DNA of 33,105 nt from JBGTCY01 sp041748615 (GTDB lineage: Bacteria > Bacteroidota > Bacteroidia > Chitinophagales > CAIOSU01). A program made the position numbers and the translations under genes. The notes under the pieces are model-generated. The model had not been told where the DNA came from. It ran no database searches and saw only the letters and a list, made by a program, of their open reading frames with translations. The stretch covers positions 1 to 33,105 of the forward strand of contig JBGTCY010000135.1 of assembly GCA_041748615.1 (NCBI GenBank), read 5' to 3'. Shown piece by piece: positions 23,814 to 29,877 of the stretch (positions within the stretch are counted from its first letter, which is position 1; the number at the start of each line of letters is the position of its first letter).

Positions 23814-24026
23814 TCAATGTTTTTTTGACCCGTAGAAGTAAACACCACCACCGATAACCATCACCGCTATTCCGATGAAAGGCGACCATGCCAGGCTGTG
23901 ATTTTTATCACGGGAAATTTCGAGGTTACCAATGTCCACTACCTTCTTCTTTGTAACGAAGTTGATTCCTGTGAATACGGTTATCAGCAATCCAATTATG
24001 AGGATTACAATTCCTGCTGTTTTCAT
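23814..24026 (-). CDS. Small two-helix membrane protein (DUF3185-like)
   Basis: A 70-residue protein with helix one MKTAGIVILIIGLLITVFTG, a short periplasmic or cytosolic loop (KKKVVDIGNLEISRDKNHS), and helix two SPFIGIAVMVIGGGVYFYGS. The VVDIGNLEI(S/T)-D/E-K loop followed by a 'P-IGI---V-G' helix is a recurrent pattern of small bacterial membrane proteins (DUF3185-like). Function unknown. It lies 35 bp upstream of the DUF4190-type gene on the same strand and probably shares its transcript. Confidence 0.75.
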   Translation of the reverse strand: MKTAGIVILIIGLLITVFTGINFVTKKKVVDIGNLEISRDKNHSLAWSPFIGIAVMVIGGGVYFYGSKKH

Positions 24027-24078
24027 GATTTATGATTTGAGTGGTTAATAAAATCGATACTGTATTTTTCCCGGTTGC

Positions 24079-24966
24079 TTATTTAATATTATCCAGTTTG
24101 GTTTGCACTTCCTGCACCTTTTGGCGCTGCTTTTCAATTTCTACCGTTTTCGTTTTCTGAAACTTCCGTGAATTCACCATGCTTCTTTTTTCATGACGGT
24201 TTTCTTTGTTTCTGGCGTCAATGTTGCTGCCTTGTTTTTCATTCTTCTTTTGTAAATTCCTTTTATTCCCCTCCATATTTTTCAGAGTTCTCTTAGCTCC
24301 TCTGGTAGCTTTCGGGTCTGAAGCAGTGTTCTTTACCATCTCTTTTTGGTCGTAAATTTTGTGGGTTGAGCTTTGGATGTCTGAATCAGTGGTGACAATG
24401 GCTTCATTGGAGCGTACGTTGGAGCGTTCATTTTCATTGATTTTTTTCACCGATTTTTCTTCGTTTTCAATCAGCGCGGCTAACTCTTTGTCCATCTCAT
24501 CCAACTTGTCTTGCTCGCCTTTCAATTCACATTTTACCGCCTCGCGGTATTCCTGAACGGCAAAATCGCGCAGATACTTTTTGACAGCGAGGTGGGAATC
24601 GCTGGTTGAATCGTGCGAAATAAAAGCGGCATTGTTTTGAGTAAACCAGGCTGTTAAGCGAACTCCTTCCGAAGATTCCATCAGCTTGCTGTGAACATTA
24701 AAAGGATATGCGGAGAGATTGCCGTTGAAGGCGCCTGATTGGTGATAAATTCCATCCGCTTCATCCGCTCTTCCTTTACTGCCCTCGGCAACGTATTTGA
24801 GCCAGTTTTTCTCCACGTCTTGATACGAGGCCTGGGGTATTACAACTAAAAACGAAACATTTGTATCGTTAATGAGCGTCTGCGGAATTGCATCAACAGT
24901 AACAAACTGCTGTGCAAAAACGGCAAACGGTAAAACAAACAATGCTGATGATAAAATATTTTTCAT
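24079..24966 (-). CDS. Exported protein with globular head and charged coiled-coil tail (paralogue 1)
   Basis: Not a family I can name. Signal peptide of 18 residues (ends VFAQ), a head of about 130 residues (FVTVDAIPQTLIND, KNWLKYVAEGSKG, YLRDFAVQEYREAVKCELKG) and then about 150 residues of Lys/Glu/Gln/Asn-rich sequence with heptad character (DKLDEMDKELAALIENEEKS, and a last stretch VEIEKQRQKVQEVQTKLDNI). The gene at 25881-26792 is collinear with it over its full length. An exact TAnnTTTG box (TATTTTTG on the minus strand, 25033-25040) lies 66 bp upstream. The domain plan suggests a periplasmic spacer or binding protein, but this is inference. Confidence 0.8.
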   Translation of the reverse strand: MKNILSSALFVLPFAVFAQQFVTVDAIPQTLINDTNVSFLVVIPQASYQDVEKNWLKYVAEGSKGRADEADGIYHQSGAFNGNLSAYPFNVHSKLMESSEGVRLTAWFTQNNAAFISHDSTSDSHLAVKKYLRDFAVQEYREAVKCELKGEQDKLDEMDKELAALIENEEKSVKKINENERSNVRSNEAIVTTDSDIQSSTHKIYDQKEMVKNTASDPKATRGAKRTLKNMEGNKRNLQKKNEKQGSNIDARNKENRHEKRSMVNSRKFQKTKTVEIEKQRQKVQEVQTKLDNIK

Positions 24967-25032
24967 GTGTGTGATTTTAATTTTGAAATAACAAATAATT
25001 CAGACTAAACCAGACCCCTAAAAGGTTAACCC

Positions 25033-25040
25033 CAAAAATA
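25033..25040 (-). promoter_or_regulatory. Predicted -7 box (TATTTTTG) of paralogue 1
   Basis: Exact TAnnTTTG match on the minus strand, 66 bp before the ATG at 24966. No TTG at the -33 distance. Motif seen, activity inferred. Confidence 0.4.
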
Positions 25041-25106
25041 TATCGTGAGAACAGCATAAAATACTTTTTTCATGTTTTCAGTTTTTTTGGAATCTGAAAT
25101 TTTAAA

Positions 25107-25196
25107 GGCAGTACTAAAAATTTATATTTTTGATTGCCTCATCCGTTCATTCTCTAAAGAAAGAAGTGGGGTAGAAGATAAATTTTAAGAACTGCC
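25107..25196. repeat. Family 1 repeat, copy D
   Basis: Left end GGCAGTACTAAAAATT (25107-25122); right end, reverse complemented, GGCAGTTCTTAAAATT (25181-25196). The 58-bp interior has GATTGCCTCATCC and an inner imperfect hairpin (ATTCTCTAAAGAAAGAA) at the place where copy C has its perfect hairpin. It is 17 bp from the stop of the lmo0937-type gene. Confidence 0.85.
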
Positions 25197-25213
25197 TGAT
25201 TAATTGAATGATA

Positions 25214-25372
25214 TTATCCTACTGCTTTTCTTCCGCTGATAACACGCAGTATCACCGCAATCAATGCAATGACGAGCAAGATGTGAATGATTCCGCTTGT
25301 TTGAAAAGCGAAAAATCCGACCGCCCATCCAATGATGAGGATTACGGCAACGAGGTAAAGTAGATTTCCCAT
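25214..25372 (-). CDS. lmo0937-family mini membrane protein (52 aa)
   Basis: MGNLLYLVAVILIIGWAVGF, then FAFQTSGIIHILLVIALIAV and ILRVISGRK: two hydrophobic segments joined by a short turn. This closely follows the lmo0937 family pattern (LL-IAV-LIILW-IGF...GIIH-LLVIA-I---LR---G), known as stress-associated small membrane proteins of unknown function in many phyla, about 50 residues long. The frame is open to 25471, but the family start is the ATG at 25372. It sits exactly between the two coiled-coil paralogues. Confidence 0.88.
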   Translation of the reverse strand: MGNLLYLVAVILIIGWAVGFFAFQTSGIIHILLVIALIAVILRVISGRKAVG

Positions 25373-25732
25373 GGTAATTGATTTTTTTGTTAAAAAAAGT
25401 AATAAAGCAAAGTTGAGCATCACTGCATCAGGAACCATTATACAATTCCGAAATAGAGTTATATAATTCACACTCTATTTAGACTTGAGATGGTGAGATA
25501 TTAGATGAGATTTTAGAGATTAACTGGGAGGTTATTGGAAAGGATTCTTAGGAAGAATTTCAAAATAACTTCATCAAAATACAGGGTTAAAAAATTCTGA
25601 AAAATCCACAATTTAACCCGAGTTCACGTTAAGTAAATTGATAGCTAAGGTCGCCCCTATGGGGCTTAAATATTCTTTTTTTGCGCACACATACTTGCTG
25701 CCAAAAGATCCCCCATACTGGGCTTTTTTAGA

Positions 25733-25758
25733 GTCCGTCAGGAACGACCATTTGGTAG
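25733..25758 (+). repeat. Decayed REP-type unit (GTCC...GGAAC + TTTGGTAG)
   Basis: GTCCGTCAGGAAC is an imperfect version of the GTCCC-TTA-GGGAC palindrome, followed by CATTTGGTAG in place of CATGTTGGTAG. Same order as the unit at 29089-29117 beside the Y1 transposase. Confidence 0.55.
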
Positions 25759-25784
25759 TCGTAAAACCGTATCAACATAAATAT

Positions 25785-25854
25785 ATCTGATTTCTAAAGT
25801 CTAATCTCTGTTAATGCAGGATTCAAATTGCGGATGTTATCTTGACAACTTCAC
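25785..25854 (-). repeat. Family 2 repeat, copy R4 (inverted)
   Basis: Read on the plus strand: TTCTAAAGTCTAATCTCTG, TTAATGCAGGATTC, AAATTGCGGATG, TTATCTTGACAACTTCAC. It is the reverse complement of R1-type copies. The GTGAAGTTGTC end is 26 bp from the stop of the 25881-26792 gene. Confidence 0.8.
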
Positions 25855-25880
25855 TCAGGCACCGTTTATGCAAACGCGAC

Positions 25881-26792
25881 TTATCTGATATTGGCAAGAT
25901 TCACCTTTACAGCATCCACTTTCAATCGTTGGGATGCGATTTCATCCGATTTCAATGCCTTATGTTGTTTTTTAGCAATTGAGGTAATTCTGTTTTCTTT
26001 TAAACTTACTTTGTTGCGTTTATCATTGACCTTGCCGGTAGTTGAATTTTGATGCTGTAATTTATTTTTATTCCATTCAGATTTTTTCAGCGTCTTTTGT
26101 TCGCTATCTACAGCATTTGCATCAGCGGAGGTTGTCCCAACCATTTCTTTCCGGCCGTTTATGTGTTGAGATGATTTCCAGATATCAGAATCGGTAGTCG
26201 CAATAGCATCCTCAGCAACTGCTTCAGCCTGGTAAATGGTGTCGCTTTGATTTTCACTGAGCGTATTCAATGATTTCTCCTCTTCATTATTCAAGATGAC
26301 TAATTCTTTTTCCATTTCTTTCAGTTTATCCTGCCCGGCTTTCAACTCACCTTCTACCGCATGGCGGTATTGCTCAACAGCAAAATCGCGGACATATTTC
26401 TGCGCAGCCAAATAAAGAACACTTTTCGGATCATTATGGACGAATGGAGAACCGTTTTGGCTAAACCAAACTTTCAGAAGGATTCCATCTGATATTTCGG
26501 TCATCTTACTGTAAACTGTAAATGAAAATGGTGACAAATTATCATCGTAAGCGACCTCCTGGTGGAATTCTCGGTTAGTCGAATCAGCACTGCCGCTGCT
26601 TCCTGTCGCGACATATTTGAGCCAGTTATTTTCAGCGGCCATAATATTTGTTTGCGGTATTTCAACCATAAAAAATACTTGTGAAGTGGGACTGATTGTT
26701 TGCGGGAGCGCATCCACGGAAATTGTGTTTTGGCAGAATGCAGCGTACGTAAAAAGAAACAGCGTTATTGAAGTAAAAAAATTTGTTTTCAT
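25881..26792 (-). CDS. Exported protein with globular head and charged coiled-coil tail (paralogue 2)
   Basis: Signal peptide of 20 residues (ends AAFCQ), then a head with ISVDALPQTISPTS, NNWLKYVATGSSG, AQKYVRDFAVEQYRHAVEGE and LKAGQDKLKEMEKELV, followed by a tail rich in Lys, Asn, Ser and Asp that ends KVDAVKVNLANIR. Every block has a counterpart in paralogue 1 at the same distance (VDAIPQT, NWLKYVAEGS, RDFAVQEYREAV, DSDI in the tail), so the two arose by duplication; the heads are better conserved than the tails. The 303-residue length is close to the 295 of paralogue 1. Function unknown. Confidence 0.8.
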   Translation of the reverse strand: MKTNFFTSITLFLFTYAAFCQNTISVDALPQTISPTSQVFFMVEIPQTNIMAAENNWLKYVATGSSGSADSTNREFHQEVAYDDNLSPFSFTVYSKMTEISDGILLKVWFSQNGSPFVHNDPKSVLYLAAQKYVRDFAVEQYRHAVEGELKAGQDKLKEMEKELVILNNEEEKSLNTLSENQSDTIYQAEAVAEDAIATTDSDIWKSSQHINGRKEMVGTTSADANAVDSEQKTLKKSEWNKNKLQHQNSTTGKVNDKRNKVSLKENRITSIAKKQHKALKSDEIASQRLKVDAVKVNLANIR

Positions 26793-26947
26793 GTGATTAA
26801 GTTTTTCCGAAGTGTCAAGAAATTATTTTATTGATATTATCCTATAAATTATAATCCAATAGTCTTCCTAAACCGTTACACAATTTAAAATAAGACTTGT
26901 ATCATTCTCACGTGAGAAAGGTGTAAGGAATTTGCACTTATTGTGTC

Positions 26948-26968
26948 ATGCTCCGAGTATCGGAGCAT
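26948..26968. repeat. Perfect hairpin ATGCTCCGA/TCGGAGCAT
   Basis: A 9-bp perfect stem with a 3-nt loop. It shares the GCTCC/GGAGC core with the pair at 21701-21770, so it is likely an intact member of that repeat type rather than a regulator site. Confidence 0.6.
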
Positions 26969-26994
26969 CCCCATGTGTTTGTAATCAGCAGGGG

Positions 26995-27015
26995 ATTCCG
27001 GCATAAAGCCGGAAT
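26995..27015. repeat. Perfect hairpin ATTCCGGC/GCCGGAAT
   Basis: An 8-bp stem with a 5-nt loop, followed by GAC. This CATTCCGGC-type hairpin is a widespread intergenic repeat in bacteria; here it is 45 bp upstream of the AraC promoter. It has no T-tract, so a terminator role is unlikely. Confidence 0.55.
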
Positions 27016-27059
27016 GACAACTGTGCAATTTGTCCTACACCCAAATAAATTTGAATTCC

Positions 27060-27087
27060 TTGCCTCAGATTAATCATCTTACCTTTG
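27060..27087 (+). promoter_or_regulatory. Predicted Bacteroidota-type promoter of the AraC gene
   Basis: TACCTTTG at 27080-27087 matches TAnnTTTG exactly and TTG at 27060-27062 lies 17 bp upstream. With initiation about 7 bp after the box, the ATG at 27101 would have a leader of under ten bases, so the mRNA may be nearly leaderless. Motifs are seen; the start site is inference. Confidence 0.6.
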
Positions 27088-27100
27088 CCGAAATAAGAAT

Positions 27101-27682
27101 ATGAAACTCTACATCAAATACATGGTCTCCCTTCGTTGCAAAATGATGGTGAAGGCTGAGTTGAAAAAACTCGGGCTGCACTATGGCGCTGTGGAGTTGG
27201 GGGAAGCGGAGGTGATGGAAAATATCACTTCAGAACAACGCGCTCAACTGAAAGCCGCGCTCTTGAAATCGGGGCTTGAATTGATGGACGACAAAAAATC
27301 CATCCTGATTGAAAAAATAAAAAACGTGATTGTGGAGATGGTACATTACAAAGACGAGCGTCCCAAAATAAATTTTTCCGATTACCTCAGCCAGCAGTTG
27401 CATCATGACTATACGTATCTCGCCAATCTGTTTTCAGAGGCTGCGGGCATCACGATTGAGCAATATATCATCGCGCACAAAATCGAGAAGGTGAAGGAAC
27501 TGCTCCTCTATGATGAATTGAATCTCAGTGAAATTTCTTACAAACTGAACTACAGCAGCGTGGCGCACCTGTCCGCCCAGTTCAAAAAAGTAACGGGATT
27601 AACCCCTACTTACTTCAAGCAAATCAAACAGAAAAGACGGCTCGCCCTTGAGAAGGCTGAACAGATGCAGCGTGAAGTCTGA
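27101..27682 (+). CDS. AraC-family transcriptional regulator with small N-terminal domain
   Basis: The C-terminal 100 residues are a two-helix-turn-helix AraC domain (LSQQLHHDYTYLANLFSEAA, ITIEQYIIAHKIEKVKELLL, LNLSEISYKLNYSSVAHLSA and QFKKVTGLTPTYFK). The N-terminal 75 residues are short and look like a beta-alpha-beta-beta fold (MKLYIKYMVSLRCKMMVKAE, LKKLGLHYGAVELGEAEV), not the usual cupin. I recall Bacteroidota proteins of this shape near metal or stress genes, but there is no CxxC here and no metal gene nearby. The 193-residue length is normal for this type. The gene stands alone; its target is unknown. The desaturase gene on the other strand converges with it. Confidence 0.88.
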   Translation: MKLYIKYMVSLRCKMMVKAELKKLGLHYGAVELGEAEVMENITSEQRAQLKAALLKSGLELMDDKKSILIEKIKNVIVEMVHYKDERPKINFSDYLSQQLHHDYTYLANLFSEAAGITIEQYIIAHKIEKVKELLLYDELNLSEISYKLNYSSVAHLSAQFKKVTGLTPTYFKQIKQKRRLALEKAEQMQREV

Positions 27683-27735
27683 AGGGTAGAAATTCAGCAT
27701 CCTAAAGTTTCGCTTGCAGAAAGACATCATTCAAT

Positions 27736-27790
27736 CTACCACATGATATCCATAACGGGATAATGCAATCTACCAACATGATGTCCCTTC
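27736..27790 (-). repeat. Two decayed REP-type units (CTACC...ACATGATGTCCC)
   Basis: CTACCACATGATATCC-ATAA-CGGGATA (27736-27762) and CTACCAACATGATGTCCC (27770-27787) are worn copies of the unit at 29686-29712, in the same reversed orientation. They lie between the AraC gene end and family 2 copy R5. Confidence 0.6.
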
Positions 27791-27797
27791 CTCAACC

Positions 27798-27868
27798 CAT
27801 CTAATATCTAAAGTCAAATATCTGCTAATGCCGGCTTAAAATTGCGGATGTTGTTTCGAAAACTATAC
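27798..27868 (-). repeat. Family 2 repeat, copy R5 (inverted)
   Basis: Plus-strand reading: CATCTAATATCTAAAGTC, AAATATCTGCTAATGCCGG, CTTAAAATTGCGGATGTTG, TTTCGAAAACTATA. It keeps the hairpin block and the CGGATG core. The gene-proximal end is 15 bp from the desaturase stop. Confidence 0.8.
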
Positions 27869-27883
27869 TAATCAGAACAGGAA

Positions 27884-28963
27884 TTAATCCCTTCCCAATT
27901 TTTTCAGATAGCGATAATGCGATTGAACGGCATCGCCAAAATTCTCATGAAAATTATAGGGAACATTATATTGCGCTGCGGTGCGCTGTAGAATCTTGCT
28001 GATAGCCGGATAATGCACGCTGCAGATGCGCGGAAACAAATGATGTTCAATCTGAAAATTCAAACCGCCCGCATACCAGTTGATGAAGCGGTTGTGCATG
28101 GCGAAATTACTGGTGGTGCGCATCTGGTGCACCGCCCATGATTCTTTCATCATTCCATCCCCTTCATCTTTCACATGTTCGGTTCCTTCAACGGTATGCG
28201 CCAGTTGAAAGACGATGCCGAGGATAATGCCCGCCACTAAATGGACAGTGAGAAACCCGATGAGGAATTGCCACCAGGCAAGGTCCATCACGAGCAGGGG
28301 AATCAAAAACATATATGAATAATAAACAGCCTTAAAGATTATCAGCAGGAGGATTTCAGAAGGCGGGTGTTTCTTATTTCGGTACGGACCGATATCCTGC
28401 TGTGAAAGTTTTTTGTAATCCTTGAATAACACCCAGAAGACGGTGGCGAAAGAATAGGCTACAAACGCCAGCACATGCTGGAAGCGGTGGATGGGCTGAT
28501 GGGCTTTGTGTTTGGATAAGCGGATAAAAGGCGCCAGTTCCAAATCTTCATCATATTCGTGAATATTGGAGTAGGTATGGTGCACCAGATTATGGGTGAT
28601 GCTCCACACATACCGGTTTCCACCGATAAGGTTCATCGTAAGCCCCAGGATATAATTGACTTTGGAATTGGATGAATAGGCTCCGTGAATGCTGTCGTGC
28701 GCTACGGAAAACCCCAGCCCTGCAATCCCGATGCCCATCGCGATAGAAAGCAGCAACATCGTCCACAGGGGAAGAAAATCCGCGATGATAAGACCATAAG
28801 CGCCAAAGGTAAAGGTGAAGATAACAACCGTCTTCAGTATCATCTGCGCATTAGCATGAGGCGAAAGGTTGCGCTCTTCAAAATAATTGCTGACCCGTGA
28901 TTTTAACTCGGAATAAAATTGATCGGAGGCGGCAGGCTGAAAGCTGATTTTTGCTAATGACAA
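27884..28963 (-). CDS. Membrane fatty-acid desaturase (acyl-lipid / linoleoyl-CoA type)
   Basis: Di-iron membrane enzyme that introduces a double bond into membrane acyl chains, using O2. The three histidine boxes are intact: H89-DSI-H93, H124-NLV-H128-H129, and Q304-IE-H307-H308, which is the QxxHH form of front-end desaturases. Four or more hydrophobic helices surround them. No fused cytochrome b5 domain is present, unlike eukaryotic front-end desaturases. Length 359 is normal. The frame has no ATG near the start; the only upstream-open initiator is TTG at 28963, and a stop lies 14 codons further upstream, so a TTG start is likely. The start is supported by the family N-terminus (about 30 residues before ERNLSP). 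Electron partner genes are not nearby. Confidence 0.9.
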   Translation of the reverse strand: MSLAKISFQPAASDQFYSELKSRVSNYFEERNLSPHANAQMILKTVVIFTFTFGAYGLIIADFLPLWTMLLLSIAMGIGIAGLGFSVAHDSIHGAYSSNSKVNYILGLTMNLIGGNRYVWSITHNLVHHTYSNIHEYDEDLELAPFIRLSKHKAHQPIHRFQHVLAFVAYSFATVFWVLFKDYKKLSQQDIGPYRNKKHPPSEILLLIIFKAVYYSYMFLIPLLVMDLAWWQFLIGFLTVHLVAGIILGIVFQLAHTVEGTEHVKDEGDGMMKESWAVHQMRTTSNFAMHNRFINWYAGGLNFQIEHHLFPRICSVHYPAISKILQRTAAQYNVPYNFHENFGDAVQSHYRYLKKLGRD

Positions 28964-29088
28964 GAAAGAAAAAGTTTTTTTATAACGTAATCGTAATTGA
29001 AGTTACTCTTAATTATACGGTAAGGCGAGGAGGATGGACATCTTGTCGTACTTTTCTTTTGGCAAATCAACAAAACAAAACCATATTT

Positions 29089-29117
29089 GTGTCCCCTTAG
29101 GGACACCATGTCGGTAG
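29089..29117 (+). repeat. REP-type unit P1 (forward), upstream of the Y1 transposase
   Basis: GTGTCCC-CTTA-GGGACAC palindrome (29089-29106) followed by CATGTCGGTAG. The asymmetric GGTAG tail gives it a direction, here towards the transposase gene. Confidence 0.8.
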
Positions 29118-29140
29118 AAAAAAACAAATCATAGCCTCCC

Positions 29141-29170
29141 CGCGTCCCGTTAGGGACGCGATGTTGACAT
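29141..29170 (+). repeat. REP-type unit P2 (forward), immediately before the Y1 transposase
   Basis: CGCGTCCC-GTTA-GGGACGCG palindrome (8-bp stem) followed by ATGTTGACAT. It ends 6 bp before the transposase ATG, so the palindrome is in the mRNA leader and could hide the start. Confidence 0.8.
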
Positions 29171-29176
29171 AAACCT

Positions 29177-29638
29177 ATGCCGAACACATACACCCAAATT
29201 CACCTCCAAATGATTTTCGCCCCGCAATTCCGCGCGGCATTGATTGAAAAGCACTGGAAAGAAGACCTCCACAAATACATCACCGGAATCGTTCAAAACC
29301 ATCAGCACAAACTCATTATCATCAACTCCATGCCAGACCATGTTCATCTGTTCATCGGGATGCGCCCCCACCAATCCGTTTCCTCATTAATGCAGCAGGT
29401 AAAGGGGGATTCCTCAGAGTGGATTAACAACAATAAATTCACCCGTAGTAAATTCAAATGGCAGGAAGGATACGGAGCGTTTTCCTACAGCTATTCACAT
29501 ATTGACAACGTAATCGAATACATCAAAAATCAGGAAGAGCATCACAAAAAGAAAACCTTCATGGATGAATACCGTTCATTTTTGAAATCTTTTCATGTTG
29601 AATATGATGAAAGATACATTTTGCAGGAACCCGCATAA
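29177..29638 (+). CDS. Y1/HUH transposase of the IS200/IS605 superfamily (REP-associated, RAYT-like)
   Basis: Single-strand DNA transposase that cleaves at stem-loops using one tyrosine. The HUH metal motif is D54-H55-V56-H57 in PDHVHLFIG and the nucleophile is Tyr115 in VIEYIKNQEEHH, both at the normal spacing. The 153-residue protein starts MPNTYTQIHLQMIFAPQFR, as most short Bacteroidota Y1 proteins do, and keeps the WQEGYGAFSYS block. Both flanks carry GTCCC/GGGAC palindromes with a GGTAG tail, two forward on the left and one palindrome plus one reversed unit on the right. Such an arrangement is known for REP-associated tyrosine transposases, which sit as single genes among their own REP units. 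No TnpB accompanies it. Confidence 0.93.
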   Translation: MPNTYTQIHLQMIFAPQFRAALIEKHWKEDLHKYITGIVQNHQHKLIIINSMPDHVHLFIGMRPHQSVSSLMQQVKGDSSEWINNNKFTRSKFKWQEGYGAFSYSYSHIDNVIEYIKNQEEHHKKKTFMDEYRSFLKSFHVEYDERYILQEPA

Positions 29639-29643
29639 ACATT

Positions 29644-29660
29644 GTGTCCCTACGGGACAC
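29644..29660. repeat. REP-type palindrome P3
   Basis: GTGTCCCTACGGGACAC, a 7-bp perfect stem with a 3-nt loop, starting 6 bp after the transposase stop. The tail that would follow is TGGTTTG rather than CATGTTGGTAG, so this unit is partly decayed. Confidence 0.8.
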
Positions 29661-29685
29661 TGGTTTGTTTCGTGGTTTTGGTTTC

Positions 29686-29712
29686 TACCAACATGATGTC
29701 CCTACGGGACAT
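29686..29712 (-). repeat. REP-type unit P4 (reversed)
   Basis: CTACCAACATG followed by ATGTCCC-TAC-GGGACAT: the same unit as P1 read on the other strand, with the complete CATGTTGGTAG tail. It marks the right edge of the transposase module. Confidence 0.8.
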
Positions 29713-29833
29713 GCCTACGGCACTTGTAGCCTCATCCCGCTCCGCAGAAGAAGATGTCAAAACAATATCACTTATCCGACCAACAGGAAATTAAAAACAC
29801 GGCTTGTATTCTTTCTTCAACAGCACACGGCTT

Positions 29834-29877
29834 GGACTCCCCTTCCGCCATTTGGCGGAGGGGCAGGGGTGAGGCTA
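29834..29877 (-). repeat. GC-rich hairpin repeat that supplies the stop codon of the response regulator
   Basis: CCGCCA-TT-TGGCGG with flanking CCCCTT/GAGGGG pairs forms a stem of about 11 bp (29840-29863); on the minus strand the segment reads TTTAGCCTCACCCCTGCCCC, with its TAG being the response regulator stop. The inner CTCA-CCCCTGCC and the following hairpin resemble the interior of family 1 copy C (CTCATCCCTGCC plus hairpin). It may also act as terminator of the kinase-regulator pair. Confidence 0.6.

Larger units (their letters stand above)
25373..25880. other. 508-bp gene-free stretch rich in repeat remnants
   Basis: No credible gene on either strand. From left to right: an AGATATTAGATGAGATTTTAGAG fragment near 25496 that recalls the tail of family 2; GCCCC-TAT-GGGGC hairpin at 25653-25665; a worn GTCCGTCAGGAAC palindrome followed by CATTTGGTAG at 25733-25758 that matches the transposase-associated repeat; and family 2 copy R4. 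The segment behaves as a sink for short repeats. Confidence 0.6.
26793..27100. other. 308-bp divergent intergenic region
   Basis: Holds the upstream regions of two divergent genes. Two perfect hairpins are present: ATGCTCCGA-GTA-TCGGAGCAT (26948-26968) and ATTCCGGC-ATAAA-GCCGGAAT (26995-27015), and then the AraC-gene promoter at 27060-27087. No coding sequence seen. Confidence 0.6.
29089..29712. mobile_element. Y1 transposase with flanking REP-type palindromes (RAYT-like module)
   Basis: The unit covers palindromes P1 and P2, the transposase gene, P3 (GTGTCCC-TAC-GGGACAC, 29644-29660, 6 bp after the stop) and P4. The outermost units, P1 and P4, carry their GGTAG tail in opposite directions, so the module is framed as an inverted pair. 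Boundaries are inferred from the repeats; no target duplication is expected for this superfamily. Confidence 0.7.

Noticed and set aside
29644..29660. Intrinsic terminator after the Y1 transposase
   Set aside because: The hairpin is a copy of the REP palindrome and has no T-tract; it may stop transcription but cannot be told apart from a repeat.
29089..29712. CRISPR array
   Set aside because: The repeats are palindromic 17-20 bp units at irregular spacing around a transposase gene, with no regular spacers and no cas genes.
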